Assembly (NCBI GenBank): GCA_014237465.1
Contig: JABZFM010000017.1
Location: 1 to 64,000 of the forward strand
Length of the DNA: 64,000 bases
Direction of reading: 5' to 3'
From: Desulfobacteraceae bacterium
Lineage (GTDB): Bacteria; Desulfobacterota; Desulfobacteria; Desulfobacterales; Desulfosalsimonadaceae
Both the position numbers and the translations under genes were made by a program. This document shows positions 15,730 to 25,344 of the stretch, in pieces. Numbering within the stretch: position 1 is the stretch's first letter; each line of letters starts with the position of its first letter. The notes under the pieces are model-generated. The model was not told where the DNA came from. It worked only from the letters and a program-made list of their open reading frames with translations, and made no database searches.

Positions 15730-16287
15730 GGCACGCACACCTTTATCTCTTCTTTGCCATTTTATAGCCCATTTTCTCCAGGTACCCACCCATGGCATAG
15801 GCTTAAGCCTGCTATTGACTCTTGATATAATTTTAAATAGGCCTAAATGGAATCACACCTTGATTATTATATTAAAAACAAGTTTTTATAACCCTTCATT
15901 TAATAAAAAATTATACCATAATAATTATTTGATTGGAAGAACTAATTAAATTAATTCTATTTTTTCAAGAAAACGATTCAAAAAGATAGAATTATAGGAC
16001 GTAAAACGGAATCGTATCTTTAGTTTTGAATTTTTCGCGGCTGGGCGGGGACAGATTAGATGATAAATCAGCCGTTAGCTGAACTTGCCGTCTGTGATTT
16101 ACATGGTGAGCGGGTTGCATGCTGATTATTTAAATCAAAAAATTGATCCCAAAATAATCCGTAAAATAATCCCTAAAATGAAATTTCTTGCCATACCAAT
16201 CAATAATTCGATAATATTATAAATTGTAAATTGTTTACAAAAGACTGAATAGAAACGCTCAATAATCAAATTTACAGGAGGTATAGC
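15730..16287. other. AT-rich intergenic region between divergent genes
   Basis: About 560 nt between the divergent methyltransferase and DUF2892 genes. It is very AT-rich apart from a short GC island near 16037-16060 (CGGCTGGGCGGGGACAG). A 10-nt direct repeat AAAATAATCC occurs twice around 16150-16170. No open frame with a plausible start, and no terminator hairpin, was seen. It should hold both promoters, but none matches consensus well enough to mark. Confidence 0.5.
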
Positions 16288-16485
16288 ATGCAGGTAAACG
16301 AAGGAATGATTGACAGACTGATGCGGGTGGTTGTGGCCATCATTATTGTTGTTGCCTTCTTGGCAGGTAAATTACCGGGTTACTGGGCGTTGCTACTGGT
16401 TTTCAGCGGTTCTTTTTTTATGTCAGCTTTTATCGGATATTGTCCGCTTTACACGCTGTTGGGTATCAATACCTGTAAAAAATAG
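16288..16485 (+). CDS. DUF2892 (YgaP-type transmembrane) small membrane protein
   Basis: A 65-residue protein with two hydrophobic helices (about 13-27 and 31-50). It shows the DUF2892 pattern: an N-terminal NEGMIDRLMRVVV, a central G.LPGYWALLL and a C-terminal CPLYTLLGINTC. This domain is the membrane part of YgaP-like rhodanese proteins and also occurs alone, often near sulfur or redox genes. The Cys pair (C52 and C63) is typical of the family. The start is well supported by AGGAGGTATAGC immediately before the ATG. It is a single-gene unit, and its function is unknown. Confidence 0.85.
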   Translation: MQVNEGMIDRLMRVVVAIIIVVAFLAGKLPGYWALLLVFSGSFFMSAFIGYCPLYTLLGINTCKK

Positions 16486-16566
16486 CGCACAGGGTTTGTG
16501 CAACCACCTTATCAGCGGATTTCATATGGCGGTCAACAGACTTGACCGGGTAGAGCATGGAAAAAA

Positions 16567-17151
16567 TTAAAAATCCGCATACAAATAAAACGTCAACTCT
16601 CCGGTTTTGATTTTTTCATGATCTGCTTGATCCGATGCACGATCAAGAGCTATTTCAGCCGCATCATAGGCAGCTTCAAGCCCTAAATGCACTCTTTTAG
16701 TTTTAAAAATCACAAACCCAATACCGCCGTAAAACCCGGGGGAGGAATCTGAGTAAAAATCACCGGATGCTATATGGTACGAGATGCCCGCCTTGAAATA
16801 CGCGGAATAATCGGATTTTTGAAAAAAAGAATAGCCCATAGTCAGATTTACCGGCACTTGGATGTGTTGCGAATCACCCAGAAAAAGAATTAAGGGCCCG
16901 ACACCGGCACCGGCACGCCACCTGTTTTCAAACTGATAATAGGGCTGAAAGCTTATATTGATGGATGTGTTATAGATGTCATTGCCATCACCGGCGTCTT
17001 TTGAAAGGTTTTTATAGGAATCCTTTAATTCATCCACATTGTTTAAAAAACTGTAGCCCAAAGCAAAACGCCATGCATCACAATCAGCTTTAACTGTTGC
17101 AGGAACGGCTAAAATAAGAATAAAGCAGAAAAAAAGTCGAATAGCTATCAT
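16567..17151 (-). CDS. Outer-membrane beta-barrel-like protein
   Basis: I place the start at the ATG at 17151, which gives a clean signal peptide (MIAIRLFFCFILILAVPATVKA, cleavage before DCDAW) and a mature protein of about 170 residues. Starting further upstream would overlap the exonuclease gene. The mature part has alternating polar/hydrophobic strands with Gly- and Tyr-rich turns (NRWRAGAGVGPL, AYFKAGISYHIASG, SPGFYGGIGFVIF) and ends in YLYADF, a good aromatic C-terminal barrel signal. This is typical of small eight-stranded outer-membrane proteins. I recognise no specific family. It is the last gene of a long minus-strand series. Confidence 0.65.
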   Translation of the reverse strand: MIAIRLFFCFILILAVPATVKADCDAWRFALGYSFLNNVDELKDSYKNLSKDAGDGNDIYNTSINISFQPYYQFENRWRAGAGVGPLILFLGDSQHIQVPVNLTMGYSFFQKSDYSAYFKAGISYHIASGDFYSDSSPGFYGGIGFVIFKTKRVHLGLEAAYDAAEIALDRASDQADHEKIKTGELTFYLYADF

Positions 17152-17206
17152 CAGGCGGTTCTTGTAATCATGATTTAATCTGTTTAATAAAATCAGCCGC
17201 AGCACC

Positions 17207-18055
17207 TTAATAAAAACCGGCCGCAGCACCTGAATACCTGATATGGTCAATGGTGGCCATATCAGGAGAAAACGGGATTTCAGGCTGAACCGGGTCCGGT
17301 AATGCATCGATGCAAATGTGATGGAGCCGTTCAATTTTTTTATTAAACGCTATCACCATCAGTTTTTCCAAGTTTATCACATCTTCAATATTATATGATA
17401 AAAGGGTTTCCAAGGCCTTGATGTTTTTATTTTTACAATAATCGTTCCATAATAAAACGGCAAAATAGCCGTCAACCCCGTCCAGATCACCGCGGGAAAT
17501 TCCCAGTTGTTTTTCACAGCTTTTCAGGCCGCCGGTATATCCCAGGCTTTTTAAAACATATCTTAAATCAATATGCGCCTGATCCAGTTTCATCTTAAAA
17601 AATGTTTCGATAATGGGAATATCAAAGGTTTTGCCGTTGTAAGTGACAAGCAGATTATAATAAAGAATGTCGTCCTGAAACTGATTAAGATTCTGCCCGT
17701 TTACATAGTATTTAATATCGTGGCCGTCATACAACGCAATGGTGGTGATATCAGGATCATATAATCCGGTTGTTTCAATATCAACATATGCAACACTGTG
17801 ACGAAAATCAGCAAACAGACGCCATAGTTCTTTCGAACTTAATCGGTTCGCAAAATATTTCGCATTGCCGTCCGCATACTGCTGAAAAGAATTTTCCAGT
17901 TCGTCTTTTAAATGTGACGTCAGTTTGACGGATTGTCTGATGCCTGGTTCGAGCATTGATAGAAGAGCATCCCAGGAAAAGATATCCTGTTGCCAGAAAG
18001 CATTTTCTTTTTTAAGTCCAATATTTTTCAGGTGGCAAAATGTGTTTTTCAGCAT
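17207..18055 (-). CDS. RNase H-like (YprB-type) DEDD exonuclease domain protein
   Basis: A 282-residue protein with an RNase_H_2/YprB-type 3'-5' exonuclease domain from about residue 85 to 250. The metal-binding motifs are present: YVDIETTGL with D92 and E94 (Exo I), LVTYNGKTFDIPII (Exo II) and YNIEDVINLEKL (Exo III). The N-terminal 80 residues (MLKNTFCHLKNIGLKKENAFW) form the usual leader of this family, where a helix-hairpin-like segment precedes the nuclease. YprB-like proteins are predicted nucleic-acid nucleases; the substrate is unproven. It lies 84 nt after slyD and 55 nt before the outer-membrane gene. The direct repeat GCCGCAGCACCT at 17196-17207 and 17220-17231 spans its stop codon. 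Confidence 0.82.
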   Translation of the reverse strand: MLKNTFCHLKNIGLKKENAFWQQDIFSWDALLSMLEPGIRQSVKLTSHLKDELENSFQQYADGNAKYFANRLSSKELWRLFADFRHSVAYVDIETTGLYDPDITTIALYDGHDIKYYVNGQNLNQFQDDILYYNLLVTYNGKTFDIPIIETFFKMKLDQAHIDLRYVLKSLGYTGGLKSCEKQLGISRGDLDGVDGYFAVLLWNDYCKNKNIKALETLLSYNIEDVINLEKLMVIAFNKKIERLHHICIDALPDPVQPEIPFSPDMATIDHIRYSGAAAGFY

Positions 18056-18139
18056 TTAATTAGAACGCCTTATTTTGAAATAACCATCAGCAAACATAAG
18101 ATTTACATCATTGGATGTATGGCCATTTATGAGTGGAAG

Positions 18140-18562
18140 CTATTTAACGTCTACGACTCTTACATCAAAGAAAAGAGTTTTGCCTGCCAGGGGATGATTT
18201 AAATCTATAACTGTTTTATCCCCATCAATTTCCGTGATTCTTCCCCGAATGACCTGTCCATCCGGTGATTTGGTCTGAAGCATGGCCCCGACTTTTCTGG
18301 AATTTTCCGGCACCTGCTCGGTGCTGAGTTCAATGATGGCTTCCGTGATCACCAGTCCATATCCGTCTTCAGGTTTTACAGTGATCTTTTTGCAGTCTCC
18401 GGTTTTCATCCCCTTCATCTTATCTTCAAGTCCGGGAATGATCTGGTTGGAGCCATGGGTGAATGTCAAGGGTTCAGCACCTACATTTGTATCAATCTTT
18501 TCATTGTCTTCAAGGGTCAGGGTATATTCGCATGAAACGGTTTTTCCTTTTTCTATGATCAT
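18140..18562 (-). CDS. slyD: SlyD-type FKBP peptidyl-prolyl isomerase
   Basis: A 140-residue FKBP-type prolyl isomerase/chaperone. It has the split FKBP fold typical of SlyD: an N-terminal strand set (KTVSCEYTLTLEDNEKID), the PLTFTHGSNQIIPGLEDKMKGM motif, an inserted IF chaperone domain (about 68-120: EDGYGLVITEAIIELS, with RKVGAMLQTKSPDGQ) and the closing NHPLAGKTLFFDVRVVDV. The His/Cys-rich metal-binding tail of E. coli SlyD is absent, so nickel delivery is unlikely. Cytoplasmic folding helper. A good AGGAG precedes the ATG. Confidence in the family is high; the gene name is by family. Confidence 0.9.
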   Translation of the reverse strand: MIIEKGKTVSCEYTLTLEDNEKIDTNVGAEPLTFTHGSNQIIPGLEDKMKGMKTGDCKKITVKPEDGYGLVITEAIIELSTEQVPENSRKVGAMLQTKSPDGQVIRGRITEIDGDKTVIDLNHPLAGKTLFFDVRVVDVK

Positions 18563-18628
18563 GGGTACTCCTATGTTAAAGGGAAATCTTTTATGTTGTA
18601 AAAGTTTAAAATTGGAAAACAGGATAAA

Positions 18629-19477
18629 TCAGGATGAACGTATCATATCCGTCAGCTGATTCAACTTTTTAATTATCGCATCGGGTTTTAAGAATTCGCA
18701 TTTCGGATCATTTTCCCGCAGCCGTAGGGATCGGCTGTCTCCTGCAAAAAGGCAGGTCTGAAAACCGATGGTGTGTGCCGTATAGATGTCATTTAACATA
18801 TCATTTCCAACATACAGGACGTCAATGGGATTCAGGCCTTTTTGAGTTAACTGCCTAACAGCCTGTTCAAACAAAAATAGAGAGGGCTTGGCATAACCAT
18901 ACTCAAAGGAATAGAATATCAAATCCGGATCAAAACCGAGTGATTCGGGAAAGGCGCTGCAAAACAGATCAAATAAATGCGGTGTGAAAAACTGGGCATT
19001 TGAAATAATGCCTATAGGGATGTTGCTTTTTTTTAGGCTTTTCAAGGTTTCATCCAGATGCGGCATGGGATACACCGGATTGGCGATCATTTCATATTCC
19101 ACAGCAAAACGCCGGGCAGTCTTAATATCAACGGTTTGAAGCACCTGCATCCAAATCTGGTCGATCAAGACTTCCGGGAAGTCGATGCCTTTATTTTTTT
19201 TTACTGCATGATCAGATTCAATGGCTTGAAATACCTTATCGGTCAAAAGTGGGGCGCTCAGAGAAATTTCATACTTTTCTAAAAGGGTTTTCAGTAATGC
19301 GGCGGTCTGTGAATTTTTTTGTGCAATACTGATATCACCGGATGCGCTGATAAAAAGGGTTCCGTAAACATCAAATATAACGGCGTGGACCGGGGTTTTG
19401 ATGTGGATTTCAGTATTAATAGACGTGGGAACCGGAAGCAGCGGCGTGACATACGGTGCCATAATTTCCTTAAACAT
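18629..19477 (-). CDS. HAD-superfamily hydrolase (phosphatase)
   Basis: A haloacid-dehalogenase-fold hydrolase. Motif I is VIFDVYGTLF with the nucleophile Asp at residue 36, motif II is GIISNAQF, and motif IV is VGNDMLNDI. An alpha-helical cap lies between motifs I and II, as in subfamily IA phosphatases. A GTG 9 nt upstream could also serve as start, but the ATG at 19477 is preceded by GGGGTG at good distance and is chosen here. The start lies inside the end of the glycosyltransferase gene (8-nt overlap), so the two are translationally coupled. The 28 residues before motif I are unusually long and Pro-rich. The substrate is unknown; coupling suggests a sugar phosphate, which is inference. 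Confidence 0.82.
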   Translation of the reverse strand: MFKEIMAPYVTPLLPVPTSINTEIHIKTPVHAVIFDVYGTLFISASGDISIAQKNSQTAALLKTLLEKYEISLSAPLLTDKVFQAIESDHAVKKNKGIDFPEVLIDQIWMQVLQTVDIKTARRFAVEYEMIANPVYPMPHLDETLKSLKKSNIPIGIISNAQFFTPHLFDLFCSAFPESLGFDPDLIFYSFEYGYAKPSLFLFEQAVRQLTQKGLNPIDVLYVGNDMLNDIYTAHTIGFQTCLFAGDSRSLRLRENDPKCEFLKPDAIIKKLNQLTDMIRSS

Positions 19478-20882
19478 GATGATCACCCCATTTCAACAGG
19501 CTGAAATTTTCCGGGTTTAAAAATTCTTTGGCCAGGATTTGTTTGTCGATTTTATGACTCACAATGTTATGAATCACTTTTTGATAGGTATCCAGCAACC
19601 GGTTTCGATAACCGGACTGATTGAATTCTGTTTCCACGATCAATCGATTATGCCGGATTTTTACGTCTTGATCCTGCATATGGGTTATATCGGATAAAAA
19701 TGGATTCAGATCCATGACCCTGCTTTTAAAATTTTTGTCTGACAGAATTTTTTCAATAACCTGTTTTTGGAAAGACTCATCAAGAATTGCAAAATCAATA
19801 CATTGGCTGCTTGTCAGATTTTCATAAGCCTGGGCAATAGCAGAATCTGAAATCGAAATTTTAAATTTAGCAGCATTATCAAGGATGCAGGATTTCCATT
19901 TTTCATAAAAAAAATCGATTTCAATGGTCTCAATCGGGATGGAAAATTTTTTGTACAGATGATCCAAAAACATTCCTTTTTTTGTAAAATCCATGCATAT
20001 TTCCGATAGACTTCTGCCGGTCAGCATCTGTCCGGCAGTCCAGGGTTCAAGATATGAGAATCCAAACCCTTCGGAAATGCTGGTGGTGATCATGCGCTTG
20101 GCGGATTTGACAAGATCCGTGAAATTATAGGTACCAGACGCTTCAAAAATGACGTTCAATTTTTTTTCGGCAGCAAACTGTTTCCAGCTATTGTAAGGCT
20201 TCCAATCTTCTGGGCTGTTAGGGGGCAATGTGATTGCCAAGACCTCATTTTTGCGGAAAAACAATGAGAGCAAAATGGCTTCGCCAATATTTTTTCTTCG
20301 AATGGCGCGGACAGGATATAAAACAATTTTTGCTGAAAGTTTTCTTTCTGCGCTGACATTAAATGGCGTTACCATGTTCAGCAACAGATGCAACCCGGGT
20401 CTTTTCAGCCCGGATTTTAATAAAATATCAAAATCGCGGGAATTGATGACGCCAAAATGACAATCTGACGGATAGGGCTCATTCGCATAGTAAACCCAGG
20501 GCCGGCCGTCTTCTGCAAAATCATGTATCTGCAAAAACAGCCGGATGTTACTTTCGGAAAGCGCGGACAGAATTTTTAAAAGAATCCGGTTTTTTGCAAG
20601 CAATGGATTGTGAACGTGCAGTACATCACAGCCGGATTTCCAATGATCAGATATTGCATTGATAATTTTTTGCGCGATTTTTTCAGGTTCCGGGCATTTT
20701 TTATGGGGCTGGTCATAACCGATTTCGGGAATTAAAATGGTTTTGAATGGAAAATGATCTGGCGGTGGTTCACCGGTTATCACCAGAATCTCACCATCAT
20801 CTTTTACGGCATTGATTTGTTGTTTAATGACAGTCGTCACACCGCCGGGTTTTAAATGATAATGGAGAAAGGCTATTTTCAT
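19470..20882 (-). CDS. Glycosyltransferase family 4-like protein
   Basis: A 470-residue GT-B-type glycosyltransferase candidate. The N-terminal domain opens with FLHYHLKPGGVTTVIKQQ, the usual GT4 start with a Gly-rich donor loop, and contains DVLHVHNPLLAKN. The C-terminal domain has VLYPVRAIRRKNIGEAILL and the acidic retaining-type region ISEGFGFSYLEPW (the E-G-F-G-x3-x-E motif of GT4). No signal or membrane segment is seen, so it is cytoplasmic. The last 110 residues (after about 360) are helical and unassigned. It stands 58 nt after queC and overlaps the HAD phosphatase gene, which together suggests a small sugar-metabolism pair. The product sugar is not known; a role in compatible-solute or glycoside synthesis is only a guess. 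Confidence 0.78.
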   Translation of the reverse strand: MKIAFLHYHLKPGGVTTVIKQQINAVKDDGEILVITGEPPPDHFPFKTILIPEIGYDQPHKKCPEPEKIAQKIINAISDHWKSGCDVLHVHNPLLAKNRILLKILSALSESNIRLFLQIHDFAEDGRPWVYYANEPYPSDCHFGVINSRDFDILLKSGLKRPGLHLLLNMVTPFNVSAERKLSAKIVLYPVRAIRRKNIGEAILLSLFFRKNEVLAITLPPNSPEDWKPYNSWKQFAAEKKLNVIFEASGTYNFTDLVKSAKRMITTSISEGFGFSYLEPWTAGQMLTGRSLSEICMDFTKKGMFLDHLYKKFSIPIETIEIDFFYEKWKSCILDNAAKFKISISDSAIAQAYENLTSSQCIDFAILDESFQKQVIEKILSDKNFKSRVMDLNPFLSDITHMQDQDVKIRHNRLIVETEFNQSGYRNRLLDTYQKVIHNIVSHKIDKQILAKEFLNPENFSLLKWGDHHV

Positions 20883-20940
20883 TTGATCATCAACGTTTAA
20901 GCAAAAATCTTCATAAAGTTTTTAATATGGTCATAGATGG

Positions 20941-21642
20941 TTATTGAACGGTATAAACGGTCGGATCCGGAACCCCGGCCTCATCAAATCCTTTTTTTCG
21001 AAGCAGGCAGCTGTCGCAGCTTCCGCAAGCGCGTCCGGCATCATCCGGATCATAGCAGCTGTGAGTTATGGAATAATCAACATCCAGTTTCATCCCTGCT
21101 TTGATAATCACAGCTTTGCTCATGTGCAGTAAGGGCGTTCGAATGTGGATGGTTGTCCGGCCTTCAACCGTTGCTTTTAGTGCCAGATTGGCCATTTTTT
21201 CAAAAGCGAATATATATTCCGGCCGGCAGTCCGGATATCCACTATAATCTATGGCATTCACGCCGATAAAAATATCCGAAGCGCCAAGGACCTCCGCCCA
21301 GGCAAGGGCATAAGAAAGAAAAATCGTATTTCGGGCCGGCACATAGGTTAAGGGGATGCCTGTGCTGATTTCTTTCGTATTTCTGTTTTTGGGAACTGCA
21401 ATATCATCAGTTAACGCGGATCCGCCGATTTGTCCCAGGTCGACATTAACCACAAAATGTTTTGCGGCACCCAATGCTTTGGATATTCTTTCGGCAGCAT
21501 GCAATTCATGATGATGGCGCTGGCCGTAAAAAAAACTTAAAGTAAAGCATTCAAAATTTTCAGATCGTGCAATGGCCAGGGCGGTGGTGGAATCCAGACC
21601 GCCGCTGGATAATACAATCGCTTTTTTTTGAGTTTGATTCAC
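20941..21642 (-). CDS. queC: 7-cyano-7-deazaguanine synthase QueC
   Basis: Converts 7-carboxy-7-deazaguanine to preQ0 using ATP and ammonia, in queuosine biosynthesis. The PP-loop SGGLDST is at residues 13-19, and [11 protein letters not shown] and [17 protein letters not shown] are highly characteristic. The zinc site near the C-terminus is SCYDP...ACGSCDSC. The 233-residue length is normal. The start codon is GTG, with AAAGGC upstream. It lies 4 nt after queE, so the two pathway steps are co-expressed. The other early steps (queD and a GTP cyclohydrolase) are not in the window. Confidence 0.96.
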   Translation of the reverse strand: MNQTQKKAIVLSSGGLDSTTALAIARSENFECFTLSFFYGQRHHHELHAAERISKALGAAKHFVVNVDLGQIGGSALTDDIAVPKNRNTKEISTGIPLTYVPARNTIFLSYALAWAEVLGASDIFIGVNAIDYSGYPDCRPEYIFAFEKMANLALKATVEGRTTIHIRTPLLHMSKAVIIKAGMKLDVDYSITHSCYDPDDAGRACGSCDSCLLRKKGFDEAGVPDPTVYTVQ

Positions 21643-21646
21643 TATA

Positions 21647-22291
21647 TTATCTGCCTTTTTTTTCGTTCGGCCAGAGGATTTTGTGAAGCTGAACTTGCAG
21701 TCTTACATCCAGATTGTCTGCGAGTATCCACTCGGCCAATATTGTGGGATCCAGAACTTTATATGCTGCAGAGAATAAAATCGGAACCGGGCATAGGCCG
21801 GTCCAGGTAGAATGAATAATATTTTTTGCATAGTCATAATCTTGTTTGTCAGTGATAATAAACTTTAACTGATCTTTTGCGGACAAACGGTTTAAATTTT
21901 CCAGATCATTACTCTGGGATTCACCGCTGCCCGGACACTTTATATCAACAATTTTTCTGCAGCGCGAATCCGCAATGCGGATATTTTTGCTGCCGTTTGT
22001 CTCCAGAAGAACGGTGTATCCTTTTTCAATCAGACGGGTAATTAAAAGGGGGGTTGCGCTCTGGCACAGGGGTTCACCGCCGGTAATTTCAACAAGCCTG
22101 CAATGATATTGTGAAAGGTGATCGATGATCTCTTCGATGGTCATTAAGCGTCCTTCCTCATATGCATATCGCGTATCACAATAGGAACATCGGAGGTTAC
22201 AGCCGGTTAACCGGACAAATAAACAGGGAAGTCCTGCATAAAGGGATTCGCCCTGTATGCTGTGAAATATTTCATTAACTTTTAAATTCAT
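21647..22291 (-). CDS. queE: 7-carboxy-7-deazaguanine synthase QueE (radical SAM)
   Basis: Radical SAM enzyme that makes 7-carboxy-7-deazaguanine from 6-carboxy-tetrahydropterin. It has CNLRCSYC with Cys31, Cys35 and Cys38 (CxxxCxxC), preceded by SIQGES and followed by DTRYAYEEG, the hallmark of Que[11 protein letters not shown] supplies the SAM-binding GGE motif. The 214-residue length fits. It lies directly upstream of queC and 30 nt after manA. No clear Shine-Dalgarno sequence precedes the ATG, so it may depend on read-through translation from manA. Confidence 0.95.
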   Translation of the reverse strand: MNLKVNEIFHSIQGESLYAGLPCLFVRLTGCNLRCSYCDTRYAYEEGRLMTIEEIIDHLSQYHCRLVEITGGEPLCQSATPLLITRLIEKGYTVLLETNGSKNIRIADSRCRKIVDIKCPGSGESQSNDLENLNRLSAKDQLKFIITDKQDYDYAKNIIHSTWTGLCPVPILFSAAYKVLDPTILAEWILADNLDVRLQVQLHKILWPNEKKGR

Positions 22292-22321
22292 TTAAAAAAT
22301 TATTGCGCAAATGATTTAAAA

Positions 22322-23515
22322 TCAGAGAGGAACACTTGCCTTGTAGAGACGGGAATCTCCGTTAAGCTGATATACATCAGCGTTCGCAGGAATTAAGACT
22401 GAATCTCCTTTTTTTAAGTCAATAGATTCATTGTGATTATCATTGTATGTTAATTGAGCGTTGCCATGGATGCACAGAAGAATCTCAACACTTCGCTGTT
22501 CAGGTGAAATATAAGTTTTGGAATCACTGAGATGTATCGTGGACAGCATAAATTCTTCGGCCACAACCGGGTATTGCCCCTCGCAGTCGGATATACTTTC
22601 CGGCAGCAGAATTTCAATGTCTGATTCTTTAAAAGCCAGCACATTCAAGAGCTCGGGTACATCCACATGTTTGGGCGTCAGGCCGCCCCGTAAGACATTG
22701 TCGGAATTAGCCATCAATTCAATTCCAAGGCCGTCCAGATAGGCATGCAGCTCACCAGCTGGTAGAAATAATGCCTGACCGGGTTCCAGGCAAAACAGGT
22801 TTAAAAACAGCGGCGAAAGCACACCAATGTCTGACGGGTATTGATGGTAAAGTCTGATCAGCCATTGACATATTATATCCTGAGGGAACTGTTTTTTTGC
22901 ATTTTCAACCGCCTCAAGGATCACCTCATCTTTTTGGGGTTCCGGCAGTTCCATCAGGGATTTAAAAAACTGTTTTAAATCCATTTTTTTAAGCATTTCA
23001 ATTTCGCGTGACAACCTCTTCGGGCAAAAACGTTCGAGCAATTTAAGGGTTAAAGGGATTTCCCGGAATCCCTTTAACCCGGTAAACGTTGTCAGTGCGC
23101 ATATACATTCGGGCTTGGGGCGGGTGTCTTTATAATTTCTTATCGGCGCATTGATATCCAGTCCGGTTTCGGATTCCCGTTTAAATCCGTTGTGCGCCTG
23201 GACAGCATTCGGATGTGCCTGAATGGAAAGCGGCTGTCCAGCGGCCAGTAATTTGAACAAATAAGGCAGGGTGTTGTTAAATTTTTTTGCAGTATCTTCT
23301 CCGAGAATTTTTTCCGGAAAACGGCTGATAAAATTATCTAGAAAAACCCATTGACCATCAATATTAACCTGTGACGGCGCTTTAGGATGCGCCCCCACCC
23401 ATAATTCCGCCCAGGGATCGTCTGACGGGGGGACATCCATCAGCTGCTGAATGGCTGAATGTGATCCCCAGGCGTATTTTTGAATGGTGTTTTTTAAAAT
23501 TAGCGGTTTGTTCAT
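22322..23515 (-). CDS. manA: Class I mannose-6-phosphate isomerase
   Basis: Interconverts mannose-6-phosphate and fructose-6-phosphate, supplying GDP-mannose for surface polysaccharides or feeding mannose into glycolysis. Typical type I motifs are the N-terminal NTIQKYAWGSHSAIQQLM, AELWVGAHPKAPS, the zinc-binding PLSIQAHPN, and the C-terminal LEPGQALFLPAGELHAYLDG followed by NVLRGGLTPKHVDVPELL. At 397 residues it is a normal length. It sits between the aminopeptidase gene (12 nt upstream) and queE (30 nt downstream). Confidence 0.95.
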   Translation of the reverse strand: MNKPLILKNTIQKYAWGSHSAIQQLMDVPPSDDPWAELWVGAHPKAPSQVNIDGQWVFLDNFISRFPEKILGEDTAKKFNNTLPYLFKLLAAGQPLSIQAHPNAVQAHNGFKRESETGLDINAPIRNYKDTRPKPECICALTTFTGLKGFREIPLTLKLLERFCPKRLSREIEMLKKMDLKQFFKSLMELPEPQKDEVILEAVENAKKQFPQDIICQWLIRLYHQYPSDIGVLSPLFLNLFCLEPGQALFLPAGELHAYLDGLGIELMANSDNVLRGGLTPKHVDVPELLNVLAFKESDIEILLPESISDCEGQYPVVAEEFMLSTIHLSDSKTYISPEQRSVEILLCIHGNAQLTYNDNHNESIDLKKGDSVLIPANADVYQLNGDSRLYKASVPL

Positions 23516-23527
23516 TGGTTTTTAATT

Positions 23528-24727
23528 TTAATAAGTAAACCGGCCGTTTTCATAGATGACATTTTTTTTACCGGACGCCAGGTGCGCCGTGACTCTTTTC
23601 TTTTCAGTGTTAACGATATCCCAGTGAAGCGCGGAATCATTGAACCCCAGATTCTTTTTCACCTCTTTGGTTAATTCCGACGACTTCCCGTTGTAAGTAT
23701 CAGAATAGGAAGCGCCCAGTGCTATATGACAGTTACCGAATTTTCCGCCGTAGTTTTCATCAAAAAGCGTGTTGGCCATAAACAGGTTGATCTTCGAGAA
23801 GGTTTTGTCGGTTAATGAAAATTCACCGAGTTTGCAGGCCCCGGCATCCATGGACAATTGTTTTTTTAAAAAGTCCTCTCCTTTTTCAGCCGTCGCATTG
23901 ACTGCTTTTCCGTTTTTAAATTCAATGCGAATCCCGTTGACAAAATTTCCGCTTCGATACGATGGCTGATCCGCGTAATATTTTCCCCTTGTACCGCGCC
24001 AGTCAGGTGATACAAACAATTCAAAGCTGGGTATGTTATGCCCGGAAATGCCGATCCATCTGCGTTTTTCACCGGGTGTAATTTCAAGATCCACATTATC
24101 GGATTCAATATGATATTTTAAGACGTTCATCCGGTTCAGCCATTTTTTGAGTGTCTGCGCTTTACGGTACACGGATTCCCACTGGGCAATGGGATCGGTA
24201 CGGTTCAAAAAACAGGCTTGAACAATCTGATCGGAATAATCTTTAACAGACATCCCGGCATGGCTTGCCAGTTCTGCAGTAGGATACATGCCCAGAGTCC
24301 AGCTGAAAAGACCCTGTTCCTCACGCTGGTCCAGGATTTCGCGTAAAGCTTTTCTTGCTTTTAAAGATTGTGCGATTTTATTTGAATCAATATTGCTCAA
24401 GTGTGTAAGGGATTCCGGGCCAAGAACAGCAATGGTTCCGTTTAAGTTTTTATATAATTCTTCTTCTCCCGGCGGGATGAAAACCCGCTGTTTTTTTGAA
24501 GACAAAGAATAAAAATTTTTTTCCATAACCGGTGTCTGCAAAAGGCGGTGGACCGGATGGACACCGATTTCGATTAATTTTTTGTGAAGTATCTCCACGA
24601 GTTTTATTGCGGGCAGATCATATCGAATGGCAATAACATCGTTTTTTTTTATTTTACCGCTCCTGGCGGTTTTAAGCCCCCACAAGAGAACATCAGCATA
24701 ACGGTGAAGTTGTTTATCATTAAGCAT
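23528..24727 (-). CDS. M29-family (thermophilic aminopeptidase-like) metallopeptidase
   Basis: A cytoplasmic dimetal aminopeptidase of family M29 (AmpS/PepS/aminopeptidase T group). It is recognised by GEKRRWIGISGHNIPSFELF, SPDWRGTRGKYYADQP, RSGNFVNGIRIEFKNGKAVNATAEKGEDFL, GEFSLTD and the C-terminal FGNCHIALGASYSDTYNG and LHWDIVN. The start is taken at the ATG at 24727, which has GGGAG nine bases upstream; an ATG 18 nt earlier has no such site. It appears to be the first gene of the long minus-strand series that runs through manA, queE and queC. Family assignment is firm. Confidence 0.9.
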   Translation of the reverse strand: MLNDKQLHRYADVLLWGLKTARSGKIKKNDVIAIRYDLPAIKLVEILHKKLIEIGVHPVHRLLQTPVMEKNFYSLSSKKQRVFIPPGEEELYKNLNGTIAVLGPESLTHLSNIDSNKIAQSLKARKALREILDQREEQGLFSWTLGMYPTAELASHAGMSVKDYSDQIVQACFLNRTDPIAQWESVYRKAQTLKKWLNRMNVLKYHIESDNVDLEITPGEKRRWIGISGHNIPSFELFVSPDWRGTRGKYYADQPSYRSGNFVNGIRIEFKNGKAVNATAEKGEDFLKKQLSMDAGACKLGEFSLTDKTFSKINLFMANTLFDENYGGKFGNCHIALGASYSDTYNGKSSELTKEVKKNLGFNDSALHWDIVNTEKKRVTAHLASGKKNVIYENGRFTY

Positions 24728-24826
24728 TGGAGAATTCTCCCACATTATGAGTTTAAATTTTTAAATGGGCATTTTGAGCGTCAATTTTAACGCCGTATAG
24801 CCAAGCACAATAGTTTTTATACCCTG

Positions 24827-25081
24827 TTAAGGATGTTCTTCTTTTAAAAACAGCCGATGATATTCGGTATCATTTAAATAAATTTTAAGAAGCCGGTTTA
24901 TCATCGAGTAAACTTCTTCCAGTTCTTCTTCTGAGAATCTGCTGACAATATTTTTCATAAGCATATCATCTGAAAACATCTGGAGATAACAGATAACTGT
25001 ATTTTCGTTACTTTCCCGGTCCAAGCCAAAACCGGGGAAGCCATCATAGCTTTCAACAAAGTTGTGTGAATATTTTTTCAT
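24827..25081 (-). CDS. Small acidic hypothetical protein
   Basis: An 84-residue soluble protein with no signal or membrane segment. Most of it (residues 25-75) looks alpha-helical (DDMLMKNIVSRFSEEELEEVYSMINRLLKIYL). I do not recognise a family. GGAAT lies before the ATG. It stands alone between the aminopeptidase and the divergent LysM gene. A similar-looking small 'cytoplasmic protein' type is common in Desulfobacterota, so it is probably real, but no function can be assigned. Confidence 0.55.
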   Translation of the reverse strand: MKKYSHNFVESYDGFPGFGLDRESNENTVICYLQMFSDDMLMKNIVSRFSEEELEEVYSMINRLLKIYLNDTEYHRLFLKEEHP

Positions 25082-25344
25082 TCAAAATTCCGTTGACTAC
25101 TTTTTTTGTGATTCAAGGTGATGATAAAAGTAACAATGACATCATTGACAATATACTAAATTTGTATCATGTTCTGTTTGAGCACCGATAATGTGAGGGC
25201 ACTCATTTTCTCATCATTTACAATACTTCGAACATAATGAAAAAAAAGATTCAGGTCAAGACGACAATCATTTAATACCTGAATATTGAACGTATAAAAA
25301 TTTAAATTTAAGATGATTTTTGATTAATATTCAGAGGAGACATC

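Noticed and set aside
17196-17231. 12-nt direct repeat GCCGCAGCACCT around the exonuclease stop codon
   Set aside because: Only two copies, 12 nt apart; explains nothing beyond a small local duplication.
14744-25194. CACCGATAATGT at 14744 and 25183 as a shared regulatory site
   Set aside because: Matches of 11-12 bases are expected hundreds of times by chance in 64 kb, and the flanks do not agree.
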